Positions 53,010 to 63,564 are shown, counted from the stretch's first letter. The stretch is 64,000 nt of DNA from Flavivirga amylovorans (GCF_030540875.1 NZ_JAUOEM010000003.1:372001-436000), one strand, 5' to 3'. A program made the numbers and translations. Notes: a model not told the origin generated them from the sequence alone.

Positions 53010-54404
53010 ATGAGTAAATCATTATTTGACAAAGTGTGGGATTCGCATGTTGTAAGAAAGATTGAAGACGGACCAGACGTATTCTTTATAGACCGTCATT
53101 TTATACACGAAGTAACAAGTCCAGTAGCATTTTTAGGCTTAAAAAGTAGAGGACTAAGCGTTCTGTACCCTGAGCGTACATTTGCTACGGCAGATCATAA
53201 TACACCAACTATTAATCAACATTTACCTGTTGAAGATCCATTATCTGCAAATCAGTTAAAAGCTTTAGAGGATAACTCTAACGAATATGGTATTAGCCAC
53301 TGGGGACTTGGTCATAAAAAAAATGGTATTGTTCACGTTGTAGGGCCTGAGAATGGTATTACATTTCCTGGAGCAACCATAGTTTGTGGAGATTCACATA
53401 CATCAACTCACGGAGCATTTGGTGCCATAGCCTTTGGTATTGGTACTTCTGAAGTTGAAATGGTATTATCGACACAATGTATCATGCAGCCAAAACCTAA
53501 AAAAATGCGCATTAATGTAAATGGGCAATTAGGAAAAGGTGTGACGCCTAAAGATGTGGCGCTTTATATTATTTCAAAATTAACAACGTCTGGTGCTACA
53601 GGTTATTTTGTAGAATATGCTGGCGATGTTTTTGAAAACATGACCATGGAAGGTCGTATGACCGTTTGTAACTTATCTATCGAGATGGGTGCTCGTGGAG
53701 GGATGATCGCTCCAGATGACACCACTTTTGAATATTTAAAAGATAAGCCTTTATCTCCAAAAGGAGATGATTGGGATAAGGCAGTGGCACATTGGAAAAC
53801 GTTAAAAACTGAAGAAGGCGCAACGTTCGATAAAGAATTAACATTCTTAGCCAGCGATATAGAACCCATGATTACTTATGGTACAAATCCAGGTATGGGT
53901 ATTGGTATTTCAAATAACATTCCTAATGCTGATGCTGTTGAAGGAGGTGTTGCTACATACAAAAAGTCGTTAGATTACATGGGCTATGAAGAAAACGATT
54001 CTATGCTTGGTAAAAAGATCGATTATGTGTTTTTAGGAAGTTGTACTAACGGTAGAATTGAAGATTTTAGAGCATTTGCTTCTATAGTAAAAGGAAAACA
54101 AAAAGCAGATCATGTTACAGCTTGGTTAGTTCCTGGTTCTCACGAAGTAGAAGACAAGATTAAAGAAGAAGGTATTTTAGACATTATTACTGAAGCTGGA
54201 TTTGTATTGAGACAACCTGGTTGTTCTGCATGTTTAGCAATGAATGATGATAAAGTTCCTGCTGGAAAATATGCAGTAAGTACCTCTAATAGAAACTTTG
54301 AAGGCCGTCAAGGCCCAGGATCCAGAACATTACTTGCCAGTCCATTAGTTGCAGCTGCAGCTGCTGTTACAGGGGTAGTAACCGATCCAAGAGACTTATT
54401 GTAA
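53010..54404 (+). CDS. leuC: 3-isopropylmalate dehydratase large subunit
   Basis: 464 aa aconitase-family enzyme. It isomerises 2-isopropylmalate to 3-isopropylmalate in leucine synthesis, together with LeuD. The [4Fe-4S] cysteines are in [10 protein letters not shown] and [14 protein letters not shown]. The N-terminus has the conserved [10 protein letters not shown] and the active-site-loop [14 protein letters not shown]. Full-length and normal. First gene of the leuCD-leuAB cluster in the usual Flavobacteriaceae order. Confidence 0.97.
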   Translation: MSKSLFDKVWDSHVVRKIEDGPDVFFIDRHFIHEVTSPVAFLGLKSRGLSVLYPERTFATADHNTPTINQHLPVEDPLSANQLKALEDNSNEYGISHWGLGHKKNGIVHVVGPENGITFPGATIVCGDSHTSTHGAFGAIAFGIGTSEVEMVLSTQCIMQPKPKKMRINVNGQLGKGVTPKDVALYIISKLTTSGATGYFVEYAGDVFENMTMEGRMTVCNLSIEMGARGGMIAPDDTTFEYLKDKPLSPKGDDWDKAVAHWKTLKTEEGATFDKELTFLASDIEPMITYGTNPGMGIGISNNIPNADAVEGGVATYKKSLDYMGYEENDSMLGKKIDYVFLGSCTNGRIEDFRAFASIVKGKQKADHVTAWLVPGSHEVEDKIKEEGILDIITEAGFVLRQPGCSACLAMNDDKVPAGKYAVSTSNRNFEGRQGPGSRTLLASPLVAAAAAVTGVVTDPRDLL

Positions 54405-54488
54405 TCCCCAAAGGGGACTTTTGAAGGATTCAAATAAAATATAATTAAAAATACTGCCAACTCAACACTGGCAATTGAACACTAAAAT

Positions 54489-55085
54489 ATGGCTTACGAT
54501 AAATTTAATATACTAACAAGCACAGCGGTTCCATTACCTTTGGAAAACGTTGATACCGACCAAATTATACCTGCAAGATTTTTAAAAGCGACAGAGCGTA
54601 AAGGTTTTGGAGACAATTTGTTTAGAGACTGGAGATATCATGGTGATAATACACCAAAAGAAAATTTTGTGCTAAATAACCCTACTTATAGCGGTAAGAT
54701 TTTAGTAGGAGGAAAGAATTTTGGTTCAGGCTCCTCTAGAGAGCATGCAGCTTGGGCGGTTTATGACTACGGTTTTCGTTGTGTAGTATCTAGCTTTTTT
54801 GCTGATATCTTTAAGAATAACTGTTTAAACATAGGTGTTTTACCTGTTCAGGTTAGCCCTGAGTTTTCTGAACAAATCTTTGATGCTATTTACAAAGATG
54901 CGAATACAGAAATAGAGGTGAATTTACCTGAACAAACTATTACTATAAAATCTACTGGAGCTCAAGAATCTTTTCATATTAATAGCTACAAAAAAGATAA
55001 TATGCTGAATGGTTTTGACGATATTGATTATTTACAAAACATAAAAGGAGATATAGAAACATTTGCTAATGGATTGATGCTGTAA
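54489..55085 (+). CDS. leuD: 3-isopropylmalate dehydratase small subunit
   Basis: 198 aa swivelling domain of the isopropylmalate isomerase. Motifs are VDTDQIIPARFLK and FGSGSSREHAAWAVYDYGFRCV. It follows leuC after 84 nt and its stop abuts the start of the LeuA-family gene (0-nt gap). Length is typical. Confidence 0.97.
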   Translation: MAYDKFNILTSTAVPLPLENVDTDQIIPARFLKATERKGFGDNLFRDWRYHGDNTPKENFVLNNPTYSGKILVGGKNFGSGSSREHAAWAVYDYGFRCVVSSFFADIFKNNCLNIGVLPVQVSPEFSEQIFDAIYKDANTEIEVNLPEQTITIKSTGAQESFHINSYKKDNMLNGFDDIDYLQNIKGDIETFANGLML

Positions 55086-56606
55086 ATGGCAATGAAGAAA
55101 ATAGAAATAATGGATACGACATTGCGCGATGGTGAACAAACCTCGAGCGTGTCGTTTTCTGCTTTAGAGAAACTAACTATTGCAAAACTTTTATTAGAAG
55201 AGTTAAAAGTTGATCGTATAGAAATTGCGTCGGCCAGAGTATCCGAGGGTGAACTTCAAGCCGTTAAAGATGTTACTAACTGGGCAAAAGATAATGGTTA
55301 TTTAAACACTGTAGAAGTGCTTACATTTGTTGATAAAGGAGTTTCTATAGACTGGATGCTTGAAGCTGGAGCCAAGGTACAAAACTTATTAACTAAAGGT
55401 TCATTAAATCATTTAACTCATCAGCTTAAAAAGACTTCTAATCAGCATTTTAAAGAAATTTCAGAAGTTACTCAGCTAGCTAAAGATAAAAGTATTGAAA
55501 CCAATATCTATTTAGAAGATTGGAGTAATGGCATGCGTAATTCTAAAGACTATGTTTTTGAGTTTCTAGAATTCCTTTCTACCCAACCTATAAAACGTAT
55601 TATGTTACCTGATACTTTGGGGGTAATTACACCTAAGGAATCTTACGATTTTGTAAAAGAGATTAAGGATAACTATCCGAATTTACATTTCGATTTTCAT
55701 GCTCATAATGATTATGATTTAGGTGTCGCTAACGTTATGGAAGCACTTAAAGCTGGGGCAGATGGACTTCACTTAACCATAAATGGTATGGGGGAACGTG
55801 CTGGTAACGCTCCTATGTCAAGTACGATTGCTGTGATTAACGATTTTATGCCCGAAATAGAAGTAGGAGTCAATGAAAAAGGCTTATACACCTTAAGTAA
55901 AATGGTCGAAACGTTTTCCGGAGTTATGATTCCGGCTAACAAACCAGTTATTGGAGCCAATGTATTTACCCAAACGGCTGGAATACATGCAGATGGTGAC
56001 AATAAAAAGAACCTCTATTTTAGTGACTTATTGCCTGAACGTTTCGGAAGAACCCGTAAGTATGCATTGGGAAAATCATCTGGTAAAGCCAATATTCAGA
56101 AGAATCTTCAAGAATTAGGACTTCAGCTAGACGATGATGATTTAAGAAAGGTCACGCAACGTATCATTGAATTAGGTGATAAAAAACAAGTGGTCACTAA
56201 AGAAGACTTGCCATATATCATTTCTGACGTTCTGGATTATACCTATGAGGAAAAGGTAAAAGTTAACTCATATGTATTAACACATTCAAAAGGCTTAAAA
56301 CCTTCTACAACGGTTTCAATTACAATAAACAATGAAACGTTTGAAGAAAATGCTTCAGGTGACGGACAATTCGATGCCTTTATGAATGCCATCAAAAGCA
56401 TTTTCAAAAAGAAAAAAATGGTGCTGCCAGGTTTGATAGATTATGCAGTTAGAATTCCTCCTGGAAGTCATTCTGATGCTTTGTGTGAAACCATTATTAC
56501 CTGGAAAAACCCTGAAAAGGAGTTTAAAACACGCGGTCTGGACTCAGATCAAACGGTGTCTGCTATTAAAGCCACCGAAAAAATGCTAAACATTATTATT
56601 AATTAA
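55086..56606 (+). CDS. leuA: 2-isopropylmalate synthase-family enzyme (LeuA2 / possible citramalate synthase)
   Basis: 506 aa. The DRE-TIM-lyase domain carries DTTLRDGEQTS (~10-20), the metal site FHAHNDYDLGVAN, GERAGNAP and GIHADGD. The C-terminal LeuA_dimer regulatory domain (~385-500) binds leucine or isoleucine as feedback inhibitor. Placement between leuD and leuB fits leucine synthesis. However, several Flavobacteriaceae carry an additional shorter LeuA, and this longer form could be (R)-citramalate synthase (CimA). The sequence alone does not settle which. Confidence 0.85.
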   Translation: MAMKKIEIMDTTLRDGEQTSSVSFSALEKLTIAKLLLEELKVDRIEIASARVSEGELQAVKDVTNWAKDNGYLNTVEVLTFVDKGVSIDWMLEAGAKVQNLLTKGSLNHLTHQLKKTSNQHFKEISEVTQLAKDKSIETNIYLEDWSNGMRNSKDYVFEFLEFLSTQPIKRIMLPDTLGVITPKESYDFVKEIKDNYPNLHFDFHAHNDYDLGVANVMEALKAGADGLHLTINGMGERAGNAPMSSTIAVINDFMPEIEVGVNEKGLYTLSKMVETFSGVMIPANKPVIGANVFTQTAGIHADGDNKKNLYFSDLLPERFGRTRKYALGKSSGKANIQKNLQELGLQLDDDDLRKVTQRIIELGDKKQVVTKEDLPYIISDVLDYTYEEKVKVNSYVLTHSKGLKPSTTVSITINNETFEENASGDGQFDAFMNAIKSIFKKKKMVLPGLIDYAVRIPPGSHSDALCETIITWKNPEKEFKTRGLDSDQTVSAIKATEKMLNIIIN

Positions 56607-56627
56607 GATTACAATAAAACAAAATAA

Positions 56628-57686
56628 ATGAAATTTAATATTGCGCTTTTAGCCGGAGACGGTATAGGACCAGAAGTAATAGATCAAGCTGTAAAAGTTA
56701 GTGACGCTGTTGCTAAAAAATTTGGACACGAAATAACTTGGAAACCAGCATTAACTGGTGCAGCAGCGATTGATGCTGTTGGAGAACCTTATCCAGATGC
56801 TACACATGACATTTGTGCTGCTTCAGATGCGGTTTTATTTGGTGCTATTGGTCACCCACGTTTCGATAACGATCCTTCTGCAAAGGTACGTCCAGAGCAA
56901 GGACTATTAAAAATGCGTAAAAAATTAGGCTTATTCGCTAATGTAAGACCAACGTTTACATTTCCATCATTAATAGATAAATCGCCACTAAAAAAGGAAC
57001 GTATAGAAGGTACAGATCTAGTGTTTTTACGTGAATTAACAGGCGGGATCTACTTTGGAGAAAAGGGGAGAAGAGATGAAGGTGAAACGGCTTACGATAA
57101 CTGTGTGTATACAAGAGCTGAAGTACAGCGTTTAGCAAAAAAAGGATTTGAATTAGCGATGACGCGTTCTAAAAAGCTTTGTTGTGTTGATAAAGCAAAT
57201 GTTTTAGAAACATCTCGTTTATGGAGAGAAACGGTTCAAGCTATGGAAAAAGACTATCCAGAGGTAGAAGTAAGTTATGAATTTGTTGATGCTGTTGCCA
57301 TGAGACTTGTACAATGGCCAAATAGTTACGATGTATTGATTACTGAAAACTTGTTTGGAGATATTTTAACAGATGAAGCTTCTGTGATTTCAGGATCTAT
57401 GGGATTGATGCCATCTGCGTCTATGGGAAGTGACATTGCTTTATTTGAGCCAATTCACGGATCGTATCCGCAAGCAACAGGATTAAACATAGCTAATCCT
57501 TTAGCAACTGTATTATCTGCTGCTATGATGTTTGAAACAGCTTTTAATTTACCAGAAGAAGGTGCAGCTATTAGAGACGTTGTAAATAAATCGTTATCTG
57601 AAGGTGTTGTAACAGAGGATTTAGCCAATGGTGAAAAAGCGTATGGAACCCAAGAAGTAGGGGACTGGTTAGCTGCTAATATTTAG
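56628..57686 (+). CDS. leuB: 3-isopropylmalate dehydrogenase
   Basis: 352 aa. Motifs are [16 protein letters not shown] at the N-terminus, [16 protein letters not shown], the substrate Lys region [34 protein letters not shown] and the NAD site [15 protein letters not shown]. It oxidises and decarboxylates 3-isopropylmalate. Its start lies 21 nt after the LeuA-family gene. Last gene of the operon, closed by a strong terminator. Confidence 0.97.
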   Translation: MKFNIALLAGDGIGPEVIDQAVKVSDAVAKKFGHEITWKPALTGAAAIDAVGEPYPDATHDICAASDAVLFGAIGHPRFDNDPSAKVRPEQGLLKMRKKLGLFANVRPTFTFPSLIDKSPLKKERIEGTDLVFLRELTGGIYFGEKGRRDEGETAYDNCVYTRAEVQRLAKKGFELAMTRSKKLCCVDKANVLETSRLWRETVQAMEKDYPEVEVSYEFVDAVAMRLVQWPNSYDVLITENLFGDILTDEASVISGSMGLMPSASMGSDIALFEPIHGSYPQATGLNIANPLATVLSAAMMFETAFNLPEEGAAIRDVVNKSLSEGVVTEDLANGEKAYGTQEVGDWLAANI

Positions 57687-57712
57687 AATTAATACTACTC
57701 TAATTATATTTA

Positions 57713-57750
57713 AAAACCTGTTAAGTATGATGCTTAACAGGTTTTTTTTT
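57713..57750 (+). terminator. strong terminator of the leu operon
   Basis: AAAACCTGTTAAG, a 7-nt loop, CTTAACAGGTTTT and a long T-run, 27 nt after the leuB stop. Confidence 0.92.
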
Positions 57751-57768
57751 CAATAAAAAGAGCTCTTG

Positions 57769-58821
57769 CTATTTATTTTCATTGATAAACTGAATGACTT
57801 TTTCAGCAAATAAAGGACCTTCATTAAACATAGGGGAATGTCCAGACCTTTCAAAAATGACTAATTCTTTGTTACTAGAGCCTAAATTATCAAAAGCTTC
57901 TTGAGCAAACTTTGGAGGTACTATAGCATCATGTTTCCCCCAGAGTATTAAAGAAGGAACTGTGATTTCTGGAAGTCTACCGGTATAATTTAGGTCTTCC
58001 CAGAGCCCTTGATCTCCTAAAATGGATTGCGTTTTATTACCAGTCCATAATGTGGTTAATATATTATACTTAAAAATAGTCCTACTACTATCGTTTTTCC
58101 ACTTATTAATAACATTATCATTTTCGAATTTTTCTTCAGCCTGATGGCCTTTATTATTCATTTTGGACGAATCATCTTCATTATATTGAGTTTGATTTAC
58201 ATTATTTACTAAATCAAGAACACCTTGCCAAAAATCGATGCTATTTCCAGCTTCAATTTGTTCTGAAGCTACTCTTTTAAAATTAGCGATGTATTCAAAA
58301 TAAAGGCCTTGAGTATTGTGAGCACCGCCTACTTCAATCCACCCTGAAAAGTCACTTTGATCTTTTAATAAAGCAGAAGTCCCTAATGTGCCGCCCCAAC
58401 TGTGTCCCATCAGGAAAAATCGAGAATCATCCCCATATTTATGTTTAATAACTTTTACGAGTGCTAATACATCTTCTGCCATAATATCAACGCTTATTCC
58501 GTTTTCAGAATAGCTACCTTGAGACATTCCTGAGCCTCTTTGGTCAAAATAAACAACGGCACATTCTTTTTCAATGTCACTTTTAATGGTATTAGCACGA
58601 TAGGTTAATCCAGTACCTCCAGGGCCACCATGTAGTATGATAAGAAATACTTTTTCTGAAGCATTACCATGAATATAAGCTGGCATATCTGCATCTTTAT
58701 GTCTCACAAATATGGTCTCATCTAAATTATTAAGGTTGTCGTTCTTAGAACATGAGAAGACGGTCCATAAAATAACTATTAGAAATAATAGTTTTGAGTT
58801 AGTATTAATTATTTTTTGCAT
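57769..58821 (-). CDS. alpha/beta hydrolase lipoprotein (S33 prolyl aminopeptidase-like)
   Basis: 350 aa from ATG 58821. The open frame extends to 58890 but runs inside the upstream gene, so the lipoprotein start is preferred (lipobox WTVFSC). The hydrolase motifs are HGGPGGTG (oxyanion), YFDQRGSGMS, GHSWGGTLG (nucleophile Ser) and RSGHSPMF (catalytic His), with Asp in WGKHDAIV. These match S33 prolyl aminopeptidases, although the cap domain is different. It overlaps the outer-membrane protein gene by 17 nt and shares its ECF promoter. Confidence 0.82.
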   Translation of the reverse strand: MQKIINTNSKLLFLIVILWTVFSCSKNDNLNNLDETIFVRHKDADMPAYIHGNASEKVFLIILHGGPGGTGLTYRANTIKSDIEKECAVVYFDQRGSGMSQGSYSENGISVDIMAEDVLALVKVIKHKYGDDSRFFLMGHSWGGTLGTSALLKDQSDFSGWIEVGGAHNTQGLYFEYIANFKRVASEQIEAGNSIDFWQGVLDLVNNVNQTQYNEDDSSKMNNKGHQAEEKFENDNVINKWKNDSSRTIFKYNILTTLWTGNKTQSILGDQGLWEDLNYTGRLPEITVPSLILWGKHDAIVPPKFAQEAFDNLGSSNKELVIFERSGHSPMFNEGPLFAEKVIQFINENK

Positions 58822-59467
58822 CTCTTTTTTTCTTTTTAAAATTAAAACGGTAACCGTATTGGAAATTAAAAGCAGGTAAAGCACCTGCATTGTAAGGCGT
58901 TCGTAACATGAAGTTGATATTAAAAAATCGCCCTGTTAGTTTTTTACCTTTTCTTTGTTTACCAATACCTACAGAAATAGATGGTGCGTAATAGCCTCTT
59001 CCAGGAAGAAAGACTTTATCCACTTGATCTCCTTTAACTTCATAGGTTTCGGGTAAAAAAGAGCGATAATATCCTAAAGGATTAACTGTTATACTAAATT
59101 GTTTCCCCTTTTTATTAGTTCTTCTCCAGGTCACTCCATAATTTGTAAAGATTCCCGTGTCCGTTTTAGTTGAGAAATTAGTCGTGAAACCTAGATTTCC
59201 GTTTAGAAGAAACTGATGCGTATTTGTTCTTTGTCCTCGTTTTCTGTTTTTAGTTTTCTGCTTTTCTTTCCATAGGTATTCAGTCCCAAAGACTAAACCA
59301 TTGTTCCAGAAAGTATTACCAAAATAACTCACTTTAAATTCGGTTCTATCTAAAAAAGATCTTGAAGAGATGTTAGTAGGGTAGTTTGTTTCCTCTAAAT
59401 TTTGTGTAAACCCTATTTTTAAAAAGAACAATAGAAAAGGAATAAGTAAGTAGAATTTTAATCTCAT
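58805..59467 (-). CDS. outer-membrane beta-barrel protein, ECF sigma regulon member
   Basis: 220 aa with signal peptide (ends KIGFTQ). The body has amphipathic strands (FKVSYFGNTFWNNGLVFGTEYLW, NYGVTWRRTNKKGKQFSITVNPLGYY, FFNINFMLRTPYNAGALPAFNFQYGYRFNF), typical of Bacteroidota outer-membrane barrels. It is preceded by a perfect copy of the TGCAACC-N16-GTCTATAA motif, 27 nt from the start codon. It and the hydrolase downstream are therefore probably expressed with the ECF sigma factor at 20.3-20.8 kb. Confidence 0.75.
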   Translation of the reverse strand: MRLKFYLLIPFLLFFLKIGFTQNLEETNYPTNISSRSFLDRTEFKVSYFGNTFWNNGLVFGTEYLWKEKQKTKNRKRGQRTNTHQFLLNGNLGFTTNFSTKTDTGIFTNYGVTWRRTNKKGKQFSITVNPLGYYRSFLPETYEVKGDQVDKVFLPGRGYYAPSISVGIGKQRKGKKLTGRFFNINFMLRTPYNAGALPAFNFQYGYRFNFKKKKRDAKNN

Positions 59468-59494
59468 ATACTATTATATTTAAATGTACATAGG

Positions 59495-59525
59495 TTATAG
59501 ACACTAGAATTTAGAATTGGTTGCA
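59495..59525 (-). promoter_or_regulatory. ECF-type promoter TGCAACC-N16-GTCTATAA (copy 3)
   Basis: Minus strand: TGCAACC (59519-59525), 16 nt, GTCTATAA (59495-59502), ~39 kb from the sigma gene. The spacer bases next to GTCTATAA are also the same as in copy 2 (9 nt). Confidence 0.75.
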
Positions 59526-59770
59526 TACAAAAAGATTTTTTATTGTTGATGCAGACAAAACTATCTTTATAACTTATCTATTCCTGTTAAAGTATATGTA
59601 ATTAAAACTTAATGAATTAATAAAAAAAGTAGAATAGTGTTAAAGTAAGTTAGAAGTTTTTATTTTATTTTAAAATTAACACTAGTTTATTTTTTAAATG
59701 TTATCCTGCCTTTACATCATCCCTAGAGACAAATCCTTTTGAAGTAACATGTTATCCGTTAAAACTAAAA

Positions 59771-61033
59771 TTATTCAGTAATATTTAATCCTTTGAAATT
59801 GGAACCACTAGGGAATTCAAATAGTTCCAAATCAAAGTAGGGAAGTGCTGCAATTAAATGATCGAATATATCTGCCATTATATATTCATAATTCTCCCAG
59901 CGCTTATCATTGCTAAAGGCATAGATCTCGATAGGAATTCCTTGAGCGGTAGGAGCCAATTGCCTTACCATAATAGTCATATCCTTATTTATAGCTGAGT
60001 GATTCTCGATATAGGTCTGGACATACTTCCTAAAAACGCCTAAATTGGTGAGATTCCGACCATTTAAAGGTATAGATTTATCAATATTATGATCATTATT
60101 ATAACGATCAATATCAGCTTGTCGTTGCTTTAAATAAGTGCTTATAAGCTCAATACCACTAAGTGTTTTTAAACGTTCCTTATTAAGATAGTTTACACTA
60201 TCCATCTTAATTGATACCGAACGCTTAATACGTCTACCATCAGAACTCACCATCCCACGCCAGTTTTTAAAAGAATCAGAAATCAACGCATAGGTTGGAA
60301 TAGTCGTTATTGTTTTATCAAAGTTCTGAACTTTTACAGTCGCTAAATTGATTTCGATCACATCACCATCAGCGCCATACTTTTCAAACGTAATCCAATC
60401 ACCAATCCGCACCATGTCATTAATTGACACTTGAATACTAGCCACAAAGCCTAAGATAGTATCCTTAAAAACAAGTATAATTACTGCCGAAGCTGCACCT
60501 AAAGCGGTTAAGAATTTAATAAAAGGAGTGTCTGTAATTATCGCAATAGCAGACATAAAACCTGCTACCCACGCAAAAATCATAAAAACCTGAATATAAC
60601 TATCAATCGGTTTATCTTTTAGGCGAGGCAGTGTCTTAAAGTAATCCTTTAAGGTATTGAGAAAACTCCTTACAATCCATAGTGTAAGGACAATAGCAAA
60701 GACTTGAAGTCCTTTTTCAATAACACCATCGAAATTCGGAAAATCCCTAAAAATATTAGGTGTGAATTCCATGGCTATTAGGAGTGGAATGATATGTGCG
60801 ATATTACGAGGAACCTTATTAGCAACTAGTAAATCATCAAAATTTGTTTTTGATACCGAAGCAAACTGATAAAAAGTCTTTACCAGAATCTTACGAATTA
60901 CAAAATCAATAATAAATACAACAATAATTAATATAAGGAGTAGCCCAAACATATTTAAATATTCTGCTGTAGTATCAGAAATGCCAAATTCGGTTAGATA
61001 ATCATAGATAAAATGACGGTATTTTTCTTGCAT
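59771..61033 (-). CDS. MscS-family mechanosensitive channel, YbdG-like
   Basis: 420 aa inner-membrane protein. Four to five membrane helices occupy ~20-200. The pore/beta domain signature follows at ~195-290 (FKDTILGFVASIQVSINDMVRIGDWITF, TTIPTYALISDSFKNWRGM), and the long C-terminal cytoplasmic part is typical of YbdG/MscM rather than short MscS. It releases solutes under osmotic downshock. The start codon overlaps the DUF3817 stop by one base (TAATG). Confidence 0.9.
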   Translation of the reverse strand: MQEKYRHFIYDYLTEFGISDTTAEYLNMFGLLLILIIVVFIIDFVIRKILVKTFYQFASVSKTNFDDLLVANKVPRNIAHIIPLLIAMEFTPNIFRDFPNFDGVIEKGLQVFAIVLTLWIVRSFLNTLKDYFKTLPRLKDKPIDSYIQVFMIFAWVAGFMSAIAIITDTPFIKFLTALGAASAVIILVFKDTILGFVASIQVSINDMVRIGDWITFEKYGADGDVIEINLATVKVQNFDKTITTIPTYALISDSFKNWRGMVSSDGRRIKRSVSIKMDSVNYLNKERLKTLSGIELISTYLKQRQADIDRYNNDHNIDKSIPLNGRNLTNLGVFRKYVQTYIENHSAINKDMTIMVRQLAPTAQGIPIEIYAFSNDKRWENYEYIMADIFDHLIAALPYFDLELFEFPSGSNFKGLNITE

Positions 61034-61323
61034 TAGGTAAGACGTTTTAAATATTTATGATCAATGTAAAAGGTTCCGAAAGGAATTATAGAGGCTAACA
61101 GAATGATTAAAAACTGATTTTTAGTCCATTCCGTTTCTTTTTTATACATAAAAGCTAAAATAACATAGCCCATAAACAAAAGACCGTGTGGCATGCCTAG
61201 CATTTTTACGTATTGTGGATCGCCAGAAATATACTTTATAGGTGTTGCTATAAAAAGTAATAAGATATATGAAACACCCTCTAGAAAAGCAACTAATCTA
61301 AATATATTGATAAATGATAACAT
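61033..61323 (-). CDS. DUF3817 small membrane protein
   Basis: 96 aa with three membrane helices and the DUF3817 pattern (FLEGVSYILLLFIATPIKY, MLGMPHGLLFMGYVILA). Function is unknown. It is coupled by a one-base overlap to the MscS-like gene downstream. Confidence 0.9.
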   Translation of the reverse strand: MLSFINIFRLVAFLEGVSYILLLFIATPIKYISGDPQYVKMLGMPHGLLFMGYVILAFMYKKETEWTKNQFLIILLASIIPFGTFYIDHKYLKRLT

Positions 61324-61385
61324 AAGGTTTCTTTAAAATACAAAAATACAATGTGGAAACTTAAGAGCCTAGATTTTAGTCTCTT

Positions 61386-62012
61386 TTATAAGACATTAAA
61401 GATTATGAGTCCGTAAATGGCAAAACGCAATAAACGTAGTGAACCATAAAGGACAACACTCTTAAATGGAAAGTGAATAATCCCAGCAGCTATACAAGAC
61501 ATGGAAAAGGGTAGTGGCAATAAAGCACCTACAACAATAAGGAAGCCTCCCCATTTTTTAGAGTTCTTTAGCTGTTTTTCCATTTTAACCTCCAAATAGT
61601 TATGCACACTAGGAATCTCTGTAATGAAAACTCCCAACCAATAAGATATAAGACCACCGCAATATGATAAAAAAGCTAAAAACCCAAGATATAGCCAAGG
61701 ACTAGGCATTTTTCCAGACCAGGCAATAAAAACCTCTGGAGGTATAATACCTAAAAGAGTTTCTGACACAAAAAAGAATGTGAGTACACCATATGCCGGA
61801 AGCGTTTCTGTTATACGGACCAAAGCATCATTGATATCAAAAAAGTGATTTATAACATAAATTACGGCAACTAGTATAAGAATTATTGGCAAAGCTTTTT
61901 TAACGGCCTGCCAAACAAAACTATAAAACCCAGTATAACTATAATACTGGTGTAATAAACGTATCCTTTTTTTATCAGTCTTAGACTTTGGTTTAGGCTT
62001 CATGGTTTTCAT
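61386..62012 (-). CDS. VTT/DedA-like (SNARE-associated) membrane protein
   Basis: 208 aa from ATG 62012; the frame extends 15 nt upstream. There are five or so membrane helices. The VTT-domain hallmark region is SETLLGIIPPEVFIAWSGKMPSPWLYLGFLAFLSYCGGLISYWLG, followed by an amphipathic segment and a KKWGGFLIVVGALLPLPFSMSCIAAG turn. Related proteins (YqaA/DedA) act in membrane lipid handling. It is monocistronic. Confidence 0.85.
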   Translation of the reverse strand: MKTMKPKPKSKTDKKRIRLLHQYYSYTGFYSFVWQAVKKALPIILILVAVIYVINHFFDINDALVRITETLPAYGVLTFFFVSETLLGIIPPEVFIAWSGKMPSPWLYLGFLAFLSYCGGLISYWLGVFITEIPSVHNYLEVKMEKQLKNSKKWGGFLIVVGALLPLPFSMSCIAAGIIHFPFKSVVLYGSLRLLRFAIYGLIIFNVL

Positions 62013-62159
62013 GTAAATTAAAGGCAAACAAATATAGTTGTATCAGTCGTATTATAAAAGAGGAACTTATAAGTTTAGTTGAAATTTAACATTACAGTGT
62101 GATATATAGAGGGGTGAATTAAAATTCTATTTTACATAATATTAATTATAGTACATTTT

Positions 62160-62340
62160 ATAACAATTAGCGAAATATCTTTTGTCTTGAAACAAAAGAA
62201 ACAAAAATTCAAGACTGCATATAATTTTGGAAACAATTACGGCTCGTTACGCTATATTTTAGGAAACAGGCTAACTTCTTAAGACTGCTTTTAGGTACAT
62301 TTAAGATTAGAACTCTTAAGATTGTGTATTACTAGACCCC
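62160..62340. repeat. dispersed intergenic repeat fragment
   Basis: Contains TCTTTTGTCTTGAAACAAAA and AAACAAAAATTCAAGACTGC. These are similar in kind to the long repeat at 40266-40735. No coding frame. The remaining 62028-62160 also shows nothing. Confidence 0.45.
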
Positions 62341-62368
62341 TAAAATATGGACGCTCCATTCACCTATT

Positions 62369-62393
62369 GTTTTAGCCAAAATTAGTATGAGGT
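62369..62393. repeat. direct repeat, left copy
   Basis: GTTTTAGCCAAAATTA-G-TATGAGGT. The same sequence minus one G recurs at 63565-63588, flanking the RES-type gene. Confidence 0.55.
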
Positions 62394-62444
62394 CGTTTTA
62401 ACATCCTGCTTCTATTGAACATTGAACTAATACAAGTCACAGGA

Positions 62445-63564
62445 TTATAAATCTCTAATCAAAGATGTTTTAATACTTGATTTAGAAAAATCTAAGTTAT
62501 CTATAGACTCCTCGTGATCGTAGAATAATACTATATTTTTAGCGTTAGAATCCTTTGCAGAATTATATATCATACCATCAACATTTAAATCAGGATTGTA
62601 TCTTATATATTCTGTAATTACCTGAGTCGGTAGATATTCTAGAACCGAATCTTTTTTAAGAACAGGAAGACTTACTTCGGTAACAAATGAATTCATAAAG
62701 GAAATTATATCTATTGAATCGTTTTTTTCTTCATCAAAAATAGATGGTACATCTGGAAGTTTTGTTAAATCAACTAGCCTTAAAGCTTTTTTATTTCTGA
62801 AATTGTTAATCCTTTATGTTTGCTACAATAAAATAATGATATTCCAGCAGCATTCATTCTTCCTGCTGTTTTATTTTGGGAGTTAGGTAATGAAGCTATT
62901 TTAGATGCGTCACTAACTTCATTTTTTATTTTATAGTATGTTGTCTAGTTCTATATAATATTGTTTTAGTTTTGAGTATAGTTATCATATTATGCTTAAG
63001 TATAGTAGCTTCTACTTGATGTAAAATATCGGCAGGATCGGATAAATTCCATTGTTGAAATGTTTCAGAAAAGTGAAAAGCAAATCTAGCCTTATGCTTT
63101 AATACTTCTTTAAAGTGATTCCATAAATCATCTAAATATTCTTCGTGAGAGCCAAATTCATTTCGTTCACAATATAATTGACCTGTTGAAAGTTGATTAC
63201 TTACGTCTTCAAGTAATTTATCATCTTCTATCCTTAAATCAAATGGATCATCCCACCATATTTCCTCAAAAGGTTGTACGTTTCCATCAAAACCATACTC
63301 AGAATCTTTATTCAAATATCTGCCATTTGCAGGATCTTCATAAACATAATCTAAACCAACAGCAATTAAAGTTAAAACAGCTTCTAGTTCAATTACAATA
63401 AGTCTCTTATTACAATAAGAACAAATACCTTTTTCTCCTTGTTTTCCGATGTATTCATTTAAAAAACAATCGTTAAAGTGGTTTTTACAAACATATGTTC
63501 CTATATCAAAATAGTATCCTTCTTCTACATCTCCTGGTTTTAAATATCTTTTTGTCCACGTCAC
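62445..63564 (-). pseudogene. HEPN/RES N-terminal plus RES-domain gene, frameshifted and internally deleted
   Basis: On the minus strand, 63564-62926 encodes a HEPN/RES N-terminal domain (VCKNHFNDCFLNEYIG, ICSYCNKRLIVIELE, VGLDYVYEDPANGRYLN). It starts GTG and ends at a premature stop after YRTRQHTIK. The next frame continues KNEVSDASKIASLPNSQNKT and AGRMNAAGISLFYC, which is the RES core, and stops. Then 62696-62445 encodes the RES C-terminus (YLPTQVITEYIRYN, VDGMIYNSAK, NIVLFYDHEES). The pieces join into one RES protein with two breaks and a missing segment. RES toxins degrade NAD. This copy is probably inactive. Confidence 0.75.

Noticed and set aside
58822-58890. Longer N-terminus for the alpha/beta hydrolase
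   Set aside because: It would overlap the outer-membrane protein gene by ~86 nt and hide the lipoprotein signal that begins at 58821.
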